From an uncultured Aquimarina sp. (GTDB taxonomy: Bacteria; Bacteroidota; Bacteroidia; Flavobacteriales; Flavobacteriaceae): a stretch of 64,000 bases of DNA. The translations under genes and the position numbers were made by a program. The notes below the pieces were generated by a model. That model saw nothing but the letters and a program-made list of their open reading frames with translations, was not told where the DNA came from and did no database searches. Below, piece by piece: positions 1 to 8,838 of this stretch (position 1 is the first letter of the stretch; each line of letters opens with the position of its first letter). Location: positions 248,001 to 312,000 of the forward strand of contig NZ_CANLOZ010000001.1 in assembly GCF_947492965.1 (NCBI RefSeq), in the 5' to 3' direction.

Positions 1-752
1 AAAATCGTTTTAACTCTATCTATGATTCCTTGGAGAATACTAAAAATTGCATCCGAAGAAAATCCTCCTATTAATGCTAATAAACTTTTATTAAATAGAT
101 TGATATTCTTACCATCTTCCTGGTAAAAGGAAATGATTTCTGACGAAATAATTCCAGCGATTATACCCAATATTATTAGAGCCGCATAATATATGGTGTC
201 TTCAGGAACTAGTGTTCCATTTTTAACTGCTGTACTTGCATTTTTTAGCAGATAAAAAAGTACTCCTAATCCTGATATGGATGTTAAAAAACCAAGGTTG
301 AGCAATAAAGAAATACCTTGATTCTCCATGATGCCTTTGTCCAGCGAATCATTATTTACTTCAGGAGAAATTCCTGTAACAATAAATGCGACTAGAAAGA
401 TTAAAGATAACAGTACTAGATTTCTTAGAATCGGTAATTTACTAAGGAAATTTTTCCCTTTACCTTGCTCTCTAATTTTTCTAATAAATTCAATAGATTT
501 TGGAGTAGCAGGAGCAACGTTTTTGCATAATAAATTATGAGCATTGATAAGATCATCCACTGAACTATTTTGAATTAGTGTGTTTACCTCCGTATTAATT
601 GTAATACCATTAAAAATGGCGTAGGATAACATATTGTTTATTTCATCGCTAAGAGTTTGAATGATGTTTTCCGATATTCCAGGAATTATTTTTGTTGTAT
701 TTGTCTCATTAGATGTATTAGAAGTAGGATTTTTTTCAACTGTAGTGGTCAT
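1..752 (-). CDS. Membrane protein of unknown function, 3' end outside the window
   Basis: Reading the minus strand from the ATG at 752 gives an uninterrupted frame of about 250 codons that runs off the left edge, so the C-terminus is missing. The first 100 residues are polar and Thr/Asn-rich (start MTTTVEKNPTSN). Three hydrophobic segments follow, near residues 110-130 (LVLLSLIFLVAFIVTGI), 150-170 (LLLNLGFLTSISGLGVLFYL) and 185-205 (AALIILGIIAGIISSEI), and then an amphipathic stretch ending SDAIFSILQGIIDRVKTI. There is no signal peptide, so the soluble N-terminal part probably faces the cytoplasm. I do not recognise the family and assign no function. The even codon use and conserved hydrophobic pattern argue that it is a real gene rather than a chance frame. 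Confidence 0.7.
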   Translation of the reverse strand, partial: MTTTVEKNPTSNTSNETNTTKIIPGISENIIQTLSDEINNMLSYAIFNGITINTEVNTLIQNSSVDDLINAHNLLCKNVAPATPKSIEFIRKIREQGKGKNFLSKLPILRNLVLLSLIFLVAFIVTGISPEVNNDSLDKGIMENQGISLLLNLGFLTSISGLGVLFYLLKNASTAVKNGTLVPEDTIYYAALIILGIIAGIISSEIISFYQEDGKNINLFNKSLLALIGGFSSDAIFSILQGIIDRVKTI

Positions 753-897
753 ATTGTTTTGAATTTTGAGCGTAGGTTTTAATAAGGTTAAAACTATAAA
801 ATAAGAATGAGGGAAAATATCGTATTTATACGTGTTTTTAGTGTTATGAAGATTATGCTTTTGAATAATAAGTGGTTTATGAAAACAATAATAATAG

Positions 898-1005
898 AGA
901 GTTTATGCAATAAGTAAAGGGTACATCAGAGATCTGAGTTCCGGAGCTTATTTTGTTAAATTAGGCATGCCAAATAGTAAAAGATATAAGTTGATTAAAA
1001 ACTAA
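898..1005 (+). pseudogene. Remnant of a T9SS cargo gene (C-terminal sorting domain only)
   Basis: A 35-codon open stretch without a start codon (upstream in-frame stop at 895) encodes a peptide ending DLSSGAYFVKLGMPNSKRYK followed by LIKN and a stop. This matches the last 25-30 residues of type A T9SS sorting domains: compare [20 protein letters not shown] at the end of the lyase that stops at 48625. The D-L-x-x-G-x-Y-x-V-K pattern and the basic tail are both present, and a good terminator follows 66 bases later. I read it as the 3' stub of a deleted or decayed secreted-protein gene. A chance match cannot be excluded for so short a frame. Confidence 0.5.
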
Positions 1006-1070
1006 AGAAAACCACATTTTTGGTAAGTATGATTTTATCGATAGCACTATTAATGAACTAATAATTCCTA

Positions 1071-1108
1071 GTAAACCACTTAAATTTTTAGGTGGTTTAC
1101 ACGTTTTT
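1071..1108 (+). terminator. Intrinsic terminator
   Basis: A 9-bp perfect stem (GTAAACCAC / GTGGTTTAC) extends inward through a G:U pair and four A:T pairs and is followed by ACGTTTTT. It sits just after the sorting-domain remnant, consistent with it once ending that gene's transcript. Confidence 0.65.
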
Positions 1109-1281
1109 AAGATGAATTGATGAAGAAATTACCCTATTTTAACATATTATAAAAAAACACTACCTAAGTTATGTGAAACAAGTAATTTTATTTTGTAACT
1201 TGACCAAGATTTATAAAAAATAGCGGAAATTTTAGTTTTTTTTACTATACTTATAATGTACAAACCCAAAATTACTATACT

Positions 1282-1716
1282 ATGAGAGTACTACTACTAT
1301 TATCATTTGTTTTATCCCTACTTGTTTCTTGCAAGTCGCAACAGAAAAGCGAAGGCCTTACTGAAAATGAAGGCATCGAGTCGATAACAGAGGATGAACT
1401 ACTTACTGGAAAAGTTCTAGGTAAGCGCAAGAAGAAAATGCAATATGTTGCTGTAAAACTGGTTGTCGACGAGAATACTTGTATGAAAGCCTACACTGAC
1501 GAAGATGGACTGTATGATTTTTTGGTAAATCCTAGTAAGTTAAATGAGAATAGTTATTTCGAATTTGTATACAAGGGATATGTGAAAAAGCAAGTTCCTT
1601 ATAGCGAAATAGCAAAAAATGGAACGGTTACATTAAGTACAAAGGGAGAGGTCGTAACCACTACAGATTATAGACTTTTTTATGAAGCCGTAAGGTCTTG
1701 TAAAGAAGAGCTATAA
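1282..1716 (+). CDS. Lipoprotein with carboxypeptidase-regulatory-like fold
   Basis: 144 residues. The N-terminus MRVLLLLSFVLSLLVSC is a lipoprotein signal peptide with a lipobox (LVSC) at Cys17, so the mature protein should be lipid-anchored. The next 30 residues are acidic linker. From about residue 45 the pattern V-x-G-K ... M-K-A-Y-T-D-E-D-G-x-Y-D-F-L-V ... Y-K-G-Y-V-K-K-Q-V resembles the beta-sandwich of CarboxypepD_reg-like domains, where the T-D-x-x-G-x-Y turn is typical. No catalytic motif is visible, so a structural or binding role in the envelope is inferred. It is monocistronic and converges on the oxidoreductase gene. Confidence 0.75.
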   Translation: MRVLLLLSFVLSLLVSCKSQQKSEGLTENEGIESITEDELLTGKVLGKRKKKMQYVAVKLVVDENTCMKAYTDEDGLYDFLVNPSKLNENSYFEFVYKGYVKKQVPYSEIAKNGTVTLSTKGEVVTTTDYRLFYEAVRSCKEEL

Positions 1717-1775
1717 ATTCTATATCAATACTATCTTTTTGATTTTAAGATCAGCATAATATGTGTGTTTACTTA

Positions 1776-2864
1776 TTATGTTAAGGATATTTTATGCTTA
1801 GTTTTGGCGGATTTATAAATAGCTTCCACAATTCTAATATCTTTTATGCCTTCTTCTCCAGGAACAATCATATCAGTATTGTTTATGATAGAAAGTGAGT
1901 CATCATCCATCTGTTTGGCCTGCTGGTTAGCAATATAAGTATTCAGTTGTTTTCCATCACTTGTCGTTCCCTTTACGCCAGAATACATAGAAAATGGTTG
2001 CAATTGATACCAACCGTTGGCTGCATCAACATGAAGTCTATGCATATCATGACCTAAACTTGTTTTTCCGTATGCAATTGCGCCTGATGGAAATTCTAAT
2101 GTAAAATGAGTAGTTTCATCAGTTTCTGTAAATATGTTTGGTCTAGTAGTCATTTGTTCAGCTACTACAGAAATAGGTTCTTCACCAGTGGCATATCGCG
2201 CAGCGTTTAAAGAATAAACTCCCAAGTCATACATTGTTCCACCACCTAATTTTGCATCTAATCTCCAGCTTTTTTTTGGATTTCCTACGTAATAACCTAT
2301 TTCGGCATGAACGGTTTTTATTTTACCGTAAGGTTTAGTCGATGCCCATTGTATAACTTTTTGAGTATTGGGTTCATGCTGCATACGATATCCAATAGCT
2401 AGTTTCACTTTATTCTTTTGACATGCGTTTATAATGGATTGGCATTCTTCTTCGGTTTTCGCCATTGGTTTTTCACACCAAACGTGTTTTCCAGTATTAG
2501 CAGCTTTAATCGCATATTTAGCATGTAAACCTGTGGGTAAAACGATGTAAATAACATCTATGTCTGGATTGTTCGCTATGCGATCCATCGTTTCGTAGTT
2601 GTAAACATTTTTGTCGGGTATGCCATATTTTTGTTGCCAAATAGGAATTTTAGAAGGCGTTCCAGTAACGATTCCAGTAAGTTTGCAATGCTTGGTTAAT
2701 TGCAAAGCAGGTGCTAACACAGTAGTACTATAGTTTCCAAGCGCGACAAGACATACGCCTAACTTTTTTTCAGATGAATTAGCAAGTAAATATTGAGAAG
2801 GAATAAGACTATATCCTGCAGCTAAACCAATATTACGTATAAAAGTTCTTCTATTTAAACTCAT
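1776..2864 (-). CDS. Gfo/Idh/MocA-family oxidoreductase, probably Tat-exported
   Basis: 362 residues. The N-terminus has a twin-arginine motif (NRRTFIRN) followed by a hydrophobic stretch, as in exported Gfo/Idh/MocA enzymes. A Rossmann-like start (LGVCLVALGNYSTTVLAP) and the family signature EKP in HVWCEKPMAKTEEE (about residue 133) identify an NAD(P)-dependent oxidoreductase of sugars or sugar derivatives. The C-terminal alpha/beta domain contains GGGTMYDLGVYSLNAARY, which holds the usual catalytic-region G-G-x-x-x-D-x-G. Some Tat-exported relatives act with tightly bound cofactor. The substrate cannot be told from sequence. The cupin gene lies 55 bases upstream on the same strand and may be co-transcribed. 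Confidence 0.88.
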   Translation of the reverse strand: MSLNRRTFIRNIGLAAGYSLIPSQYLLANSSEKKLGVCLVALGNYSTTVLAPALQLTKHCKLTGIVTGTPSKIPIWQQKYGIPDKNVYNYETMDRIANNPDIDVIYIVLPTGLHAKYAIKAANTGKHVWCEKPMAKTEEECQSIINACQKNKVKLAIGYRMQHEPNTQKVIQWASTKPYGKIKTVHAEIGYYVGNPKKSWRLDAKLGGGTMYDLGVYSLNAARYATGEEPISVVAEQMTTRPNIFTETDETTHFTLEFPSGAIAYGKTSLGHDMHRLHVDAANGWYQLQPFSMYSGVKGTTSDGKQLNTYIANQQAKQMDDDSLSIINNTDMIVPGEEGIKDIRIVEAIYKSAKTKHKISLT

Positions 2865-2919
2865 AACTCCAATAATTTAAGATTCAAGATAGATGCTTTT
2901 TATAAATCAAAAGCGTTTT

Positions 2920-3285
2920 CTAAATGTCAATATATTCAGATACAGTTCGTTCGGAAATGGTTTCTCCAGTATGTTTAGTGCTCGCCTTTTCGAATAGCAA
3001 TAGGTGTACTTCTTCATTATCTTTTGTCGTAGGACAATGTTCAACACCTTTTGGGACCACAATAATTTCACCAGCTTCAACCTTTACAGTTTTATCTCTA
3101 AATTTCATATAAAGAGTTCCTTTTACTACCTGAAAAAGTTCATCTTCATCATCGTGTTTATGCCATACGAAATCACCACATACTTTTGCTAGGTAAATTT
3201 GATTATCATCTACGGTAGCAATACGATGTGGATGCCATTGCTTATTAAATTGCGAAAGTTTGTCTTTTATGTTTATCGCTTCCAT
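2920..3285 (-). CDS. Small cupin-domain protein
   Basis: 121 residues forming a single cupin barrel. The metal-binding first motif is visible as WHKHDDEDELFQVVKG (His, His, Glu and Gly spacing G-x5-H-x-H-x3,4-E-x6-G), and the second as PKGVEHCPTT, which supplies the last His. There is no signal peptide, so it is cytoplasmic. Proteins of this size (cupin_2) include sugar or keto-acid isomerases and small-molecule binding proteins. No specific function can be assigned. It lies between the oxidoreductase and thioesterase genes on the same strand with short gaps, suggesting a shared transcript. Confidence 0.85.
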   Translation of the reverse strand: MEAINIKDKLSQFNKQWHPHRIATVDDNQIYLAKVCGDFVWHKHDDEDELFQVVKGTLYMKFRDKTVKVEAGEIIVVPKGVEHCPTTKDNEEVHLLLFEKASTKHTGETISERTVSEYIDI

Positions 3286-3301
3286 GTTTTCGATTGATAA
3301 A

Positions 3302-3703
3302 TTATTGATACGAAAACAAGGTACTTATTTCTTCGGTGATTCTGGTGGGTCTTAACGTTTCTTTATGTAGCAAACACCAAGAGGTTTTGGCTGTTATAAT
3401 TACCTTTTTGGTTACTTTATTTACGATTTTGGTATGTCGTTCGCTTTTTGCACCACGATGATGATCAATCCAGGTGGTTATGATCAATTTTTCATTTTCA
3501 AAAGATGGATGGTGATATTCTATGTAATGATTAAGAACAACCCAAACATAGGTGTTTCTTAATTCGTTACTCGTTTTGGCTTCCCAATGTTTTTTGGCAA
3601 TATCTTGTACCCATTGAAGATACGTTACGTTATTTACGTGATTCATATCATCAATTGCCGATGCAGGAACAGTAATATTATATTCAAATATTTCAGTATT
3701 CAT
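3302..3703 (-). CDS. Acyl-CoA thioesterase, hotdog fold (4HBT family)
   Basis: 133 residues from the ATG at 3703. An upstream in-frame start at 3742 would add 13 residues with no family counterpart, so I prefer the shorter form (MNTEIFEYNITVPASAIDDM). The 4HBT signature is D-x-N-x-H-V-N-N-x-x-Y-L-x-W in IDDMNHVNNVTYLQWVQD, with the Asp and the HVNN loop typical of the YbgC/4-hydroxybenzoyl-CoA thioesterase group. These cytoplasmic enzymes hydrolyse acyl-CoA thioesters; chain preference is unknown. It lies 16 bases from the cupin gene and follows mgtE on the same strand. Confidence 0.85.
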   Translation of the reverse strand: MNTEIFEYNITVPASAIDDMNHVNNVTYLQWVQDIAKKHWEAKTSNELRNTYVWVVLNHYIEYHHPSFENEKLIITTWIDHHRGAKSERHTKIVNKVTKKVIITAKTSWCLLHKETLRPTRITEEISTLFSYQ

Positions 3704-3762
3704 ATAAGAAGTAATGCATTGTTCTTCTGGAATAAGATACAATACTTAGCTGAATGTTACGG

Positions 3763-5118
3763 CTAAAATTCGAGGATTAATTTGGCAATATAAAAGAATA
3801 AGAAAATTCCAAAAATATCATTACTAGTGGTGATAAAAGGTCCGGTAGCAATGGCGGGATCTATTCCTCTTTTGTCTAAAATAATTGGTACGAAAGTGCC
3901 TATTAAAGCAGCTACAATAATTACGCTCATTAGCGAGATAGCAATGGTAAGACTAAAGGATATTTCGTATCCCATGATCATACCAAAAAGAATAATCAAT
4001 AAAGCAAGAGCAGCACCGTTGATTAAGCTTAATCCAATTTCTTTTAATAAACGATTCCAAAGACTTCCTTTTACGTTGTCGTTGGCTAAACCTTGAACGA
4101 TAATAGCAGAAGATTGTACACCTACATTACCTGCCATAGCGGCTATAAGAGGTGTGTAAAAGAATAGGTCTCGTATTTGGGGGTTGTTCATGACATCTTC
4201 AAAATCTTGCATGATAAAGACACTACCTAAACCACCAAAAAGTCCTAAAACTAACCATGGTAATCTTGCTCTTGTAAGCTCCCATACATTATCATCGGCT
4301 TCCACATCCTGAGAAATACCAGCTGCCATTTGATAATCTTTTTCGGCTTCATCTTTGATAAAATCAACCATATCATCAATGGTAATTCTACCTAATAAAA
4401 CGGTCTCATTATCAACAACCGGAATTGCTTCCAAATCATATTTTTGCATAATCCTAGCAACTTCTTCTCCTTCAGTTGCTACATTTACATAATCTACTTT
4501 TGGAATATATACATCTTTAATATATGCCTTAGCAGAAGCAGTAAGTAAATCCTTTAGAGATAATCGTCCTTTAAGTCTACCTTCTTTATCAACTACATAA
4601 ATAGAATGTACTCGGGTAACTTTTTCTGCTTGCCTACGCATTTCACGCACACAACCTGCTACTGTCCAAGTTTCTTTTACCTTCACTAATTCTTTAGCCA
4701 TTAACCCACCAGCAGTATCTTCTTCATATAACAGCAGTTCTTTAATATCTTCTGCATGTTTTTCATCTTCTATTTCGGCAATTACTTCTTCTGCACGGTG
4801 ATCAGGCAATTCGGCAATAATATCAGCGGCATCATCCGTATCCATTTCTTCTAACTCTTCCGCAATTTCTTTTACAGATAAGTTTTCTAAAATACGTTCA
4901 CGAAAATCTTCTTCTAACTCCATAAGAGCCTCAGAAGTTTTTTCACTATCTAGTAGTTTTATAATGTAGGTTGCCTGATAAAGGTTGAGTTCGCCTATTA
5001 TCTCTGCGATATCTGCAAAATGAATTTCTTCAAGCATTTCTTGCAAATGAACATTCCCTTCCGTTTCCACAAGGTGCTTCACTTGGTCAATAAATTTATC
5101 GGAAATCTCAAATGCCAT
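3763..5118 (-). CDS. mgtE: Magnesium transporter MgtE
   Basis: 451 residues, the normal MgtE length. Residues 1-130 form the acidic helical MgtE N domain (LEEMDTDDAADIIAELPDHR is characteristic). Residues 135-255 hold two CBS domains that sense cytoplasmic Mg2+. Five transmembrane helices fill residues 285-451, including the pore motif region PLIAAMAGNVGVQSSAIIVQ, which carries the conserved G-N-x-G-x-Q. It is an inner-membrane Mg2+ channel gated by the N/CBS domains. It lies between rsmA and the thioesterase gene on one strand, an arrangement common in flavobacteria. Confidence 0.96.
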   Translation of the reverse strand: MAFEISDKFIDQVKHLVETEGNVHLQEMLEEIHFADIAEIIGELNLYQATYIIKLLDSEKTSEALMELEEDFRERILENLSVKEIAEELEEMDTDDAADIIAELPDHRAEEVIAEIEDEKHAEDIKELLLYEEDTAGGLMAKELVKVKETWTVAGCVREMRRQAEKVTRVHSIYVVDKEGRLKGRLSLKDLLTASAKAYIKDVYIPKVDYVNVATEGEEVARIMQKYDLEAIPVVDNETVLLGRITIDDMVDFIKDEAEKDYQMAAGISQDVEADDNVWELTRARLPWLVLGLFGGLGSVFIMQDFEDVMNNPQIRDLFFYTPLIAAMAGNVGVQSSAIIVQGLANDNVKGSLWNRLLKEIGLSLINGAALALLIILFGMIMGYEISFSLTIAISLMSVIIVAALIGTFVPIILDKRGIDPAIATGPFITTSNDIFGIFLFFYIAKLILEF

Positions 5119-5204
5119 AGGATATTCGTTTATAGGAATTCTTTACAAACGCTCACAAAGATAACCAAAGAAATGAATTGCACTTTACAATGATGTTAAA
5201 TGAA

Positions 5205-6071
5205 TTAATTCACTGTTTTTTCTATGAGTAAGGTAAGCTCTATAAATTGAGTGACATCTAATTGTTCAGGTCTTTTGGTGAACAAGTCCATTTCTTTAAT
5301 ATCATCAGGTAGTTGAAATGTTTTTAAACTATTTCTTAAGGTTTTTCTACGTTGACCAAAAGCCGTCTTTACCACACTAAAAAATAGTTTTTCGTTACAT
5401 GGCAGTGTATAGTTTTCCTTTCTGATCAAACGCAAGACCCCACTATCCACCTTTGGTGGAGGATTAAAAACAGATGGAGGCACGGTAAATAGGTACTCAG
5501 CATCATAAAACGCTTGAGTTAATACAGATAAAATACCATATGTTTTACTTCCTGGTTTTTCACAAATACGTTGGGCAACTTCTTTTTGAAACATGCCTGT
5601 AAATTCAGGAATTATTTCTCTTTTTTCTAAGGTTTTAAAGACTATTTGTGAGGATATATTATATGGAAAATTACCAGTTATCGCAAAAGGTTCGTTATCA
5701 AATAAAGTATCGAGATCAAATCGTAAAAAATCCGCTTCGATCACGGTAAAGCTACCCTTTCCATTTCTTATTTCTGGATGTTCCAAAGGGAAATTAGTAT
5801 TGAGATATTCAATAGATTCTGTGTCCAAATCCATAGCAACCAGATTGAGATCTTTCTGGAGTATGTATTTGGTGAGTACGCCCATTCCAGGGCCAATCTC
5901 AATAACATTAATATAGTTATTTAGCGTTAGAGTATCACTTATTTTTCTCGCTATATTTTCATCTTTTAAAAAATGCTGTCCCAAATGTTTTTTAGCACGT
6001 ACAGCAGTTTTCTCATAATTGATTTTATCATGAGAACTATGCTTTTTATTTTTTTTAAATTTAGATGACAT
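5205..6071 (-). CDS. rsmA: 16S rRNA (adenine1518/1519-N6)-dimethyltransferase
   Basis: 288 residues. RsmA (KsgA) dimethylates two adjacent adenines in the 3' terminal helix of 16S rRNA using S-adenosylmethionine. The sequence shows [11 protein letters not shown] near residue 28, the SAM-binding loop [15 protein letters not shown] and the catalytic motif [12 protein letters not shown] (N-x-P-Y). The C-terminal domain contains the typical [14 protein letters not shown]. The first 25 residues are a basic extension ([11 protein letters not shown]) that is common in flavobacterial orthologues. The next gene begins only 1 base upstream on the same strand. Confidence 0.96.
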   Translation of the reverse strand: MSSKFKKNKKHSSHDKINYEKTAVRAKKHLGQHFLKDENIARKISDTLTLNNYINVIEIGPGMGVLTKYILQKDLNLVAMDLDTESIEYLNTNFPLEHPEIRNGKGSFTVIEADFLRFDLDTLFDNEPFAITGNFPYNISSQIVFKTLEKREIIPEFTGMFQKEVAQRICEKPGSKTYGILSVLTQAFYDAEYLFTVPPSVFNPPPKVDSGVLRLIRKENYTLPCNEKLFFSVVKTAFGQRRKTLRNSLKTFQLPDDIKEMDLFTKRPEQLDVTQFIELTLLIEKTVN

Positions 6072-6072
6072 G

Positions 6073-6489
6073 CTATGATGGATTTAATTTCTCTAAAAGA
6101 GTCTCTTCGATTTCTAATCGATCTTTTTTTCTAAACCAGGAAATTTCAAGATCAATCTTATTTCCTTGTTTGGTTAGTAAATACGGTTCTGAACCTCCTT
6201 TTGCGCTATGAAAACTAGCTATAATTTCATAAGGAATTTCCTGACGTCCAATACGCATATACTTCTCGTGAAAGCTTATCGATGGATTATTAGATCTAAT
6301 AATTAAAAATGCTGCTATTAAAAATGAAGTACCAAGAATACCAACAACAATTTTTTCGAATAGTGAACTTTCTATAAAAAATGAGACGATATTAATGAAT
6401 AGGCTTATAATAAATACCGCAAAGCCAGCACAAACAATGAGACCGAAAATTTTGATAGCATATAGTATGGACGCATGATATGTCTTCAC
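6073..6489 (-). CDS. Two-helix membrane protein with PH-like C-terminal domain, function unknown
   Basis: 138 residues. Two predicted membrane helices lie at about residues 12-35 and 43-63 ([20 protein letters not shown]). They are followed by a soluble domain of about 70 residues ([20 protein letters not shown] ... [17 protein letters not shown]) that looks like a small beta-rich bacterial PH-type domain, as in STM3941-like proteins. The family assignment is weak. The gene ends 1 base before rsmA on the same strand, so the two are probably co-transcribed. Confidence 0.7.
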   Translation of the reverse strand: MKTYHASILYAIKIFGLIVCAGFAVFIISLFINIVSFFIESSLFEKIVVGILGTSFLIAAFLIIRSNNPSISFHEKYMRIGRQEIPYEIIASFHSAKGGSEPYLLTKQGNKIDLEISWFRKKDRLEIEETLLEKLNPS

Positions 6490-6521
6490 AAATCTATTTT
6501 TAATTGTTTTTTAGGTATGAA

Positions 6522-6830
6522 TTAGTGTTCACTAATAATTTCTAGTTCCGTTCTGAAAGCAACAAAGTGACCAGCAAACCTATTGGATTTGGCACGCAAT
6601 TGCTCGGCATTTTCTTGATAGTATTTCTCTAAAGTTTGCTTACTGTCGGTAGTATACTGCACCGAATAAGTAATACCACCCATTTCTTCATCTACCAAAA
6701 CTTTAGTCATTAGTGCTTTACTAAATTTTCCTGTTGCCAACATATCTGGAATATGCTCGCTTTTCATCCATTGTAACCATTCTTCGTTTTTGGATTCTTC
6801 AATATTGATAGTTACGTTATATATGTACAT
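6522..6830 (-). CDS. DUF4286 family protein
   Basis: 102 residues. The sequence begins MYIYNVTINIEESKNEEWLQ and contains WMKSEHIPDMLATGKF and YYQENAEQLRAKSNRFAGHF, the conserved blocks of the DUF4286 family of small alpha/beta proteins of the ferredoxin-like (dimeric alpha-beta barrel) type. There is no signal peptide. Function is not known. It sits 32 bases upstream of the membrane-protein gene in the rsmA transcript direction, a neighbourhood that recurs in flavobacteria from general knowledge. Confidence 0.85.
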   Translation of the reverse strand: MYIYNVTINIEESKNEEWLQWMKSEHIPDMLATGKFSKALMTKVLVDEEMGGITYSVQYTTDSKQTLEKYYQENAEQLRAKSNRFAGHFVAFRTELEIISEH

Positions 6831-6955
6831 GCGAATATTCTTCTTTATTATTGCTACACCAAAAATTATTGGTAGCAGGCAAAGGTACGAAGAAGCTAAG
6901 ACCTACTATTACTTCTTAGTTAATATTTAAAAGTGACAAGGGATTAAAAGCGAAT

Positions 6956-8743
6956 CTAATTTATAGCATCACCACGTAGTGCACGATATTTTTTTCTCGC
7001 ATCTACAAAATAGATACTATCTGCATGATTAAAGATGAGCTTTTCGTACAATTCTTTTGCTTTCTCTGGTTGGTTTAGTTGGTTTACGTAGAGCTCAGCC
7101 AACCAATAATAAGCATCATCTACTAAAATGTCATCAGGATAGAATTCTATAATTTTTAGATAATTTACCTTCGCTTTTTCAAATTCCTGTTCTTTTTCGA
7201 ATAATTTAGCTTGTCTCAGAAAGGCTTCATCTTCTATCTTTTCTCCTTTATGATTGACTAAAATTTCTTCATATTTGGCAATAGCTTCTAGGTTTTTATT
7301 CTGAAAAGATAATAAGTCTCCCTTTGCAAAAATCTTAAGAGCTGTTTGTGTAGAATCTTCTAATGAATTGTCACTAATAATGAGACTCAATTCCATAGCA
7401 TCATTTGCGATCAACTGAGAAGTTGATGATTTTAAAACATCCAGTTGAGTTTGCGCCCATGCAAAATCCCCTTTATAATAGCTGGTTTTTGCGACTTTAA
7501 AACGTGCATCTTGAGCAAGAAAATTATTTTTTAGGGCATTTTGTACCTGAGAATAATAAATCAATGCTTGATTAAACTTTTGGTCCAATACTAAGATATC
7601 CGCAATTTTCATTTTTGCTCTAGATGATTGAAATCTGGATAGTTTTTCTTCCTTTAGTAAGCGTTTTAAAAAATCAATTGCTTGTTGCTTTTCATCCTGA
7701 TTAAAAGCTAAGAAATGAGCATAGTCTATTTGTAATCCGATAGTCTCTCGAGATTTTCCATAGGTGTTAAATACTTCGGTATACTGTTTATTAATTTCTT
7801 TATAGTCTTTTTTCTCTGCCAGATCTGTTTTTGCTTTTAGAATGATCTTATGAGCAGTAAGTTTCATGTCGTTTCCAGCGGGAGCTTTAAGGATATAATC
7901 CAAAATTTGCGTTGCTGATTTAATGTCTTTATCGCCAATGGCAATTCTCGCAAGACCGATAATACCTTGCAGACCTTCATCTTTACGTTTGTAAATTGCT
8001 TTTTCTTGCACGAAAGCTTTTTTAAAATCCTTTTGCTGCACAAAAAGCCAACTGAGCATTTCGTTATAGATGATATCTGGATTTTGTTGTAGTTTTTTAA
8101 TCAATAATTTTCTGAATATAACATTAGCTTCGTTAAAAGGATCTTCAGTTATATATTGACTAAAATTTCGCTGAACAATATTTTTGTAATTAGGTTGTAA
8201 AATGAGTAACGAAAGGTAACTATTAAACATCTTTTCTAGTTTTCCTTGTTCTCCATAGATTTTAGCAAGTTGTACGTTGAAATTAGAACCTGGATTAGAG
8301 GCCATACCTCTCTCATAGATCAAAGCAGCTTGATCCAAAAGGTTATATTTTTCAAAAGTCTGTGCTAGAGAATAAGCAGCATTTACATTATTACTATTAA
8401 ATATTTTAATAGCCTTATCATAATACATTTTTGCTTTTTCTGGGTTTCCCTGAACTTCATAATGATGACCAAGTTCCACTAACAATTGCGCATTACTGGG
8501 TTTTCGCTCAATCTGCTTTTTCAGAATTTCTTCTGCTTTATCAAATTGTTCTAACTGCTGATGAGCTTCTACAAGACCTAATAAATAAGTAGTTCTATTT
8601 GGGTTTCTAGAATGAAGCTTTTGATAAATAGAAAGTGCTTTTTCATATTGACCTTGCTGCACATAGTTCTTTGCCAATTGTTCGGATTGACCGAAAACAG
8701 GTGTTAAGAAAGCAAAAAATATAATGATAGCAATAAAGCGCAT
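6956..8743 (-). CDS. Secreted tetratricopeptide-repeat protein
   Basis: 595 residues. A clear signal peptide (MRFIAIIIFFAFLTPVFGQ) is followed by at least ten TPR-like helical pairs, such as YVQQGQYEKALSIYQKLHSR near residue 30, ELGHHYEVQGNPEKAKMYYD near 95, and further units at residues 360-420 and 485-590 (DDAYYWLAELYVNQLNQPEK). The protein is therefore an exported, probably periplasmic TPR scaffold. No enzymatic domain or sorting signal is present. The serS gene lies 95 bases upstream on the same strand; serS followed by a TPR gene is frequent in flavobacteria. Confidence 0.88.
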   Translation of the reverse strand: MRFIAIIIFFAFLTPVFGQSEQLAKNYVQQGQYEKALSIYQKLHSRNPNRTTYLLGLVEAHQQLEQFDKAEEILKKQIERKPSNAQLLVELGHHYEVQGNPEKAKMYYDKAIKIFNSNNVNAAYSLAQTFEKYNLLDQAALIYERGMASNPGSNFNVQLAKIYGEQGKLEKMFNSYLSLLILQPNYKNIVQRNFSQYITEDPFNEANVIFRKLLIKKLQQNPDIIYNEMLSWLFVQQKDFKKAFVQEKAIYKRKDEGLQGIIGLARIAIGDKDIKSATQILDYILKAPAGNDMKLTAHKIILKAKTDLAEKKDYKEINKQYTEVFNTYGKSRETIGLQIDYAHFLAFNQDEKQQAIDFLKRLLKEEKLSRFQSSRAKMKIADILVLDQKFNQALIYYSQVQNALKNNFLAQDARFKVAKTSYYKGDFAWAQTQLDVLKSSTSQLIANDAMELSLIISDNSLEDSTQTALKIFAKGDLLSFQNKNLEAIAKYEEILVNHKGEKIEDEAFLRQAKLFEKEQEFEKAKVNYLKIIEFYPDDILVDDAYYWLAELYVNQLNQPEKAKELYEKLIFNHADSIYFVDARKKYRALRGDAIN

Positions 8744-8838
8744 TCTGCAAGTTTTTTTGTAAATATAGCAAAATGCGCTTTGATATAATGTTATAGATAC
8801 TGTTAAACTAGTATGCTAACAATCCAATATAGTATGTG

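Noticed and set aside
1..752. Plus-strand 70-codon frame at 328-540
   Set aside because: It lies opposite a 250-codon minus-strand frame with membrane helices, which is the more convincing gene.
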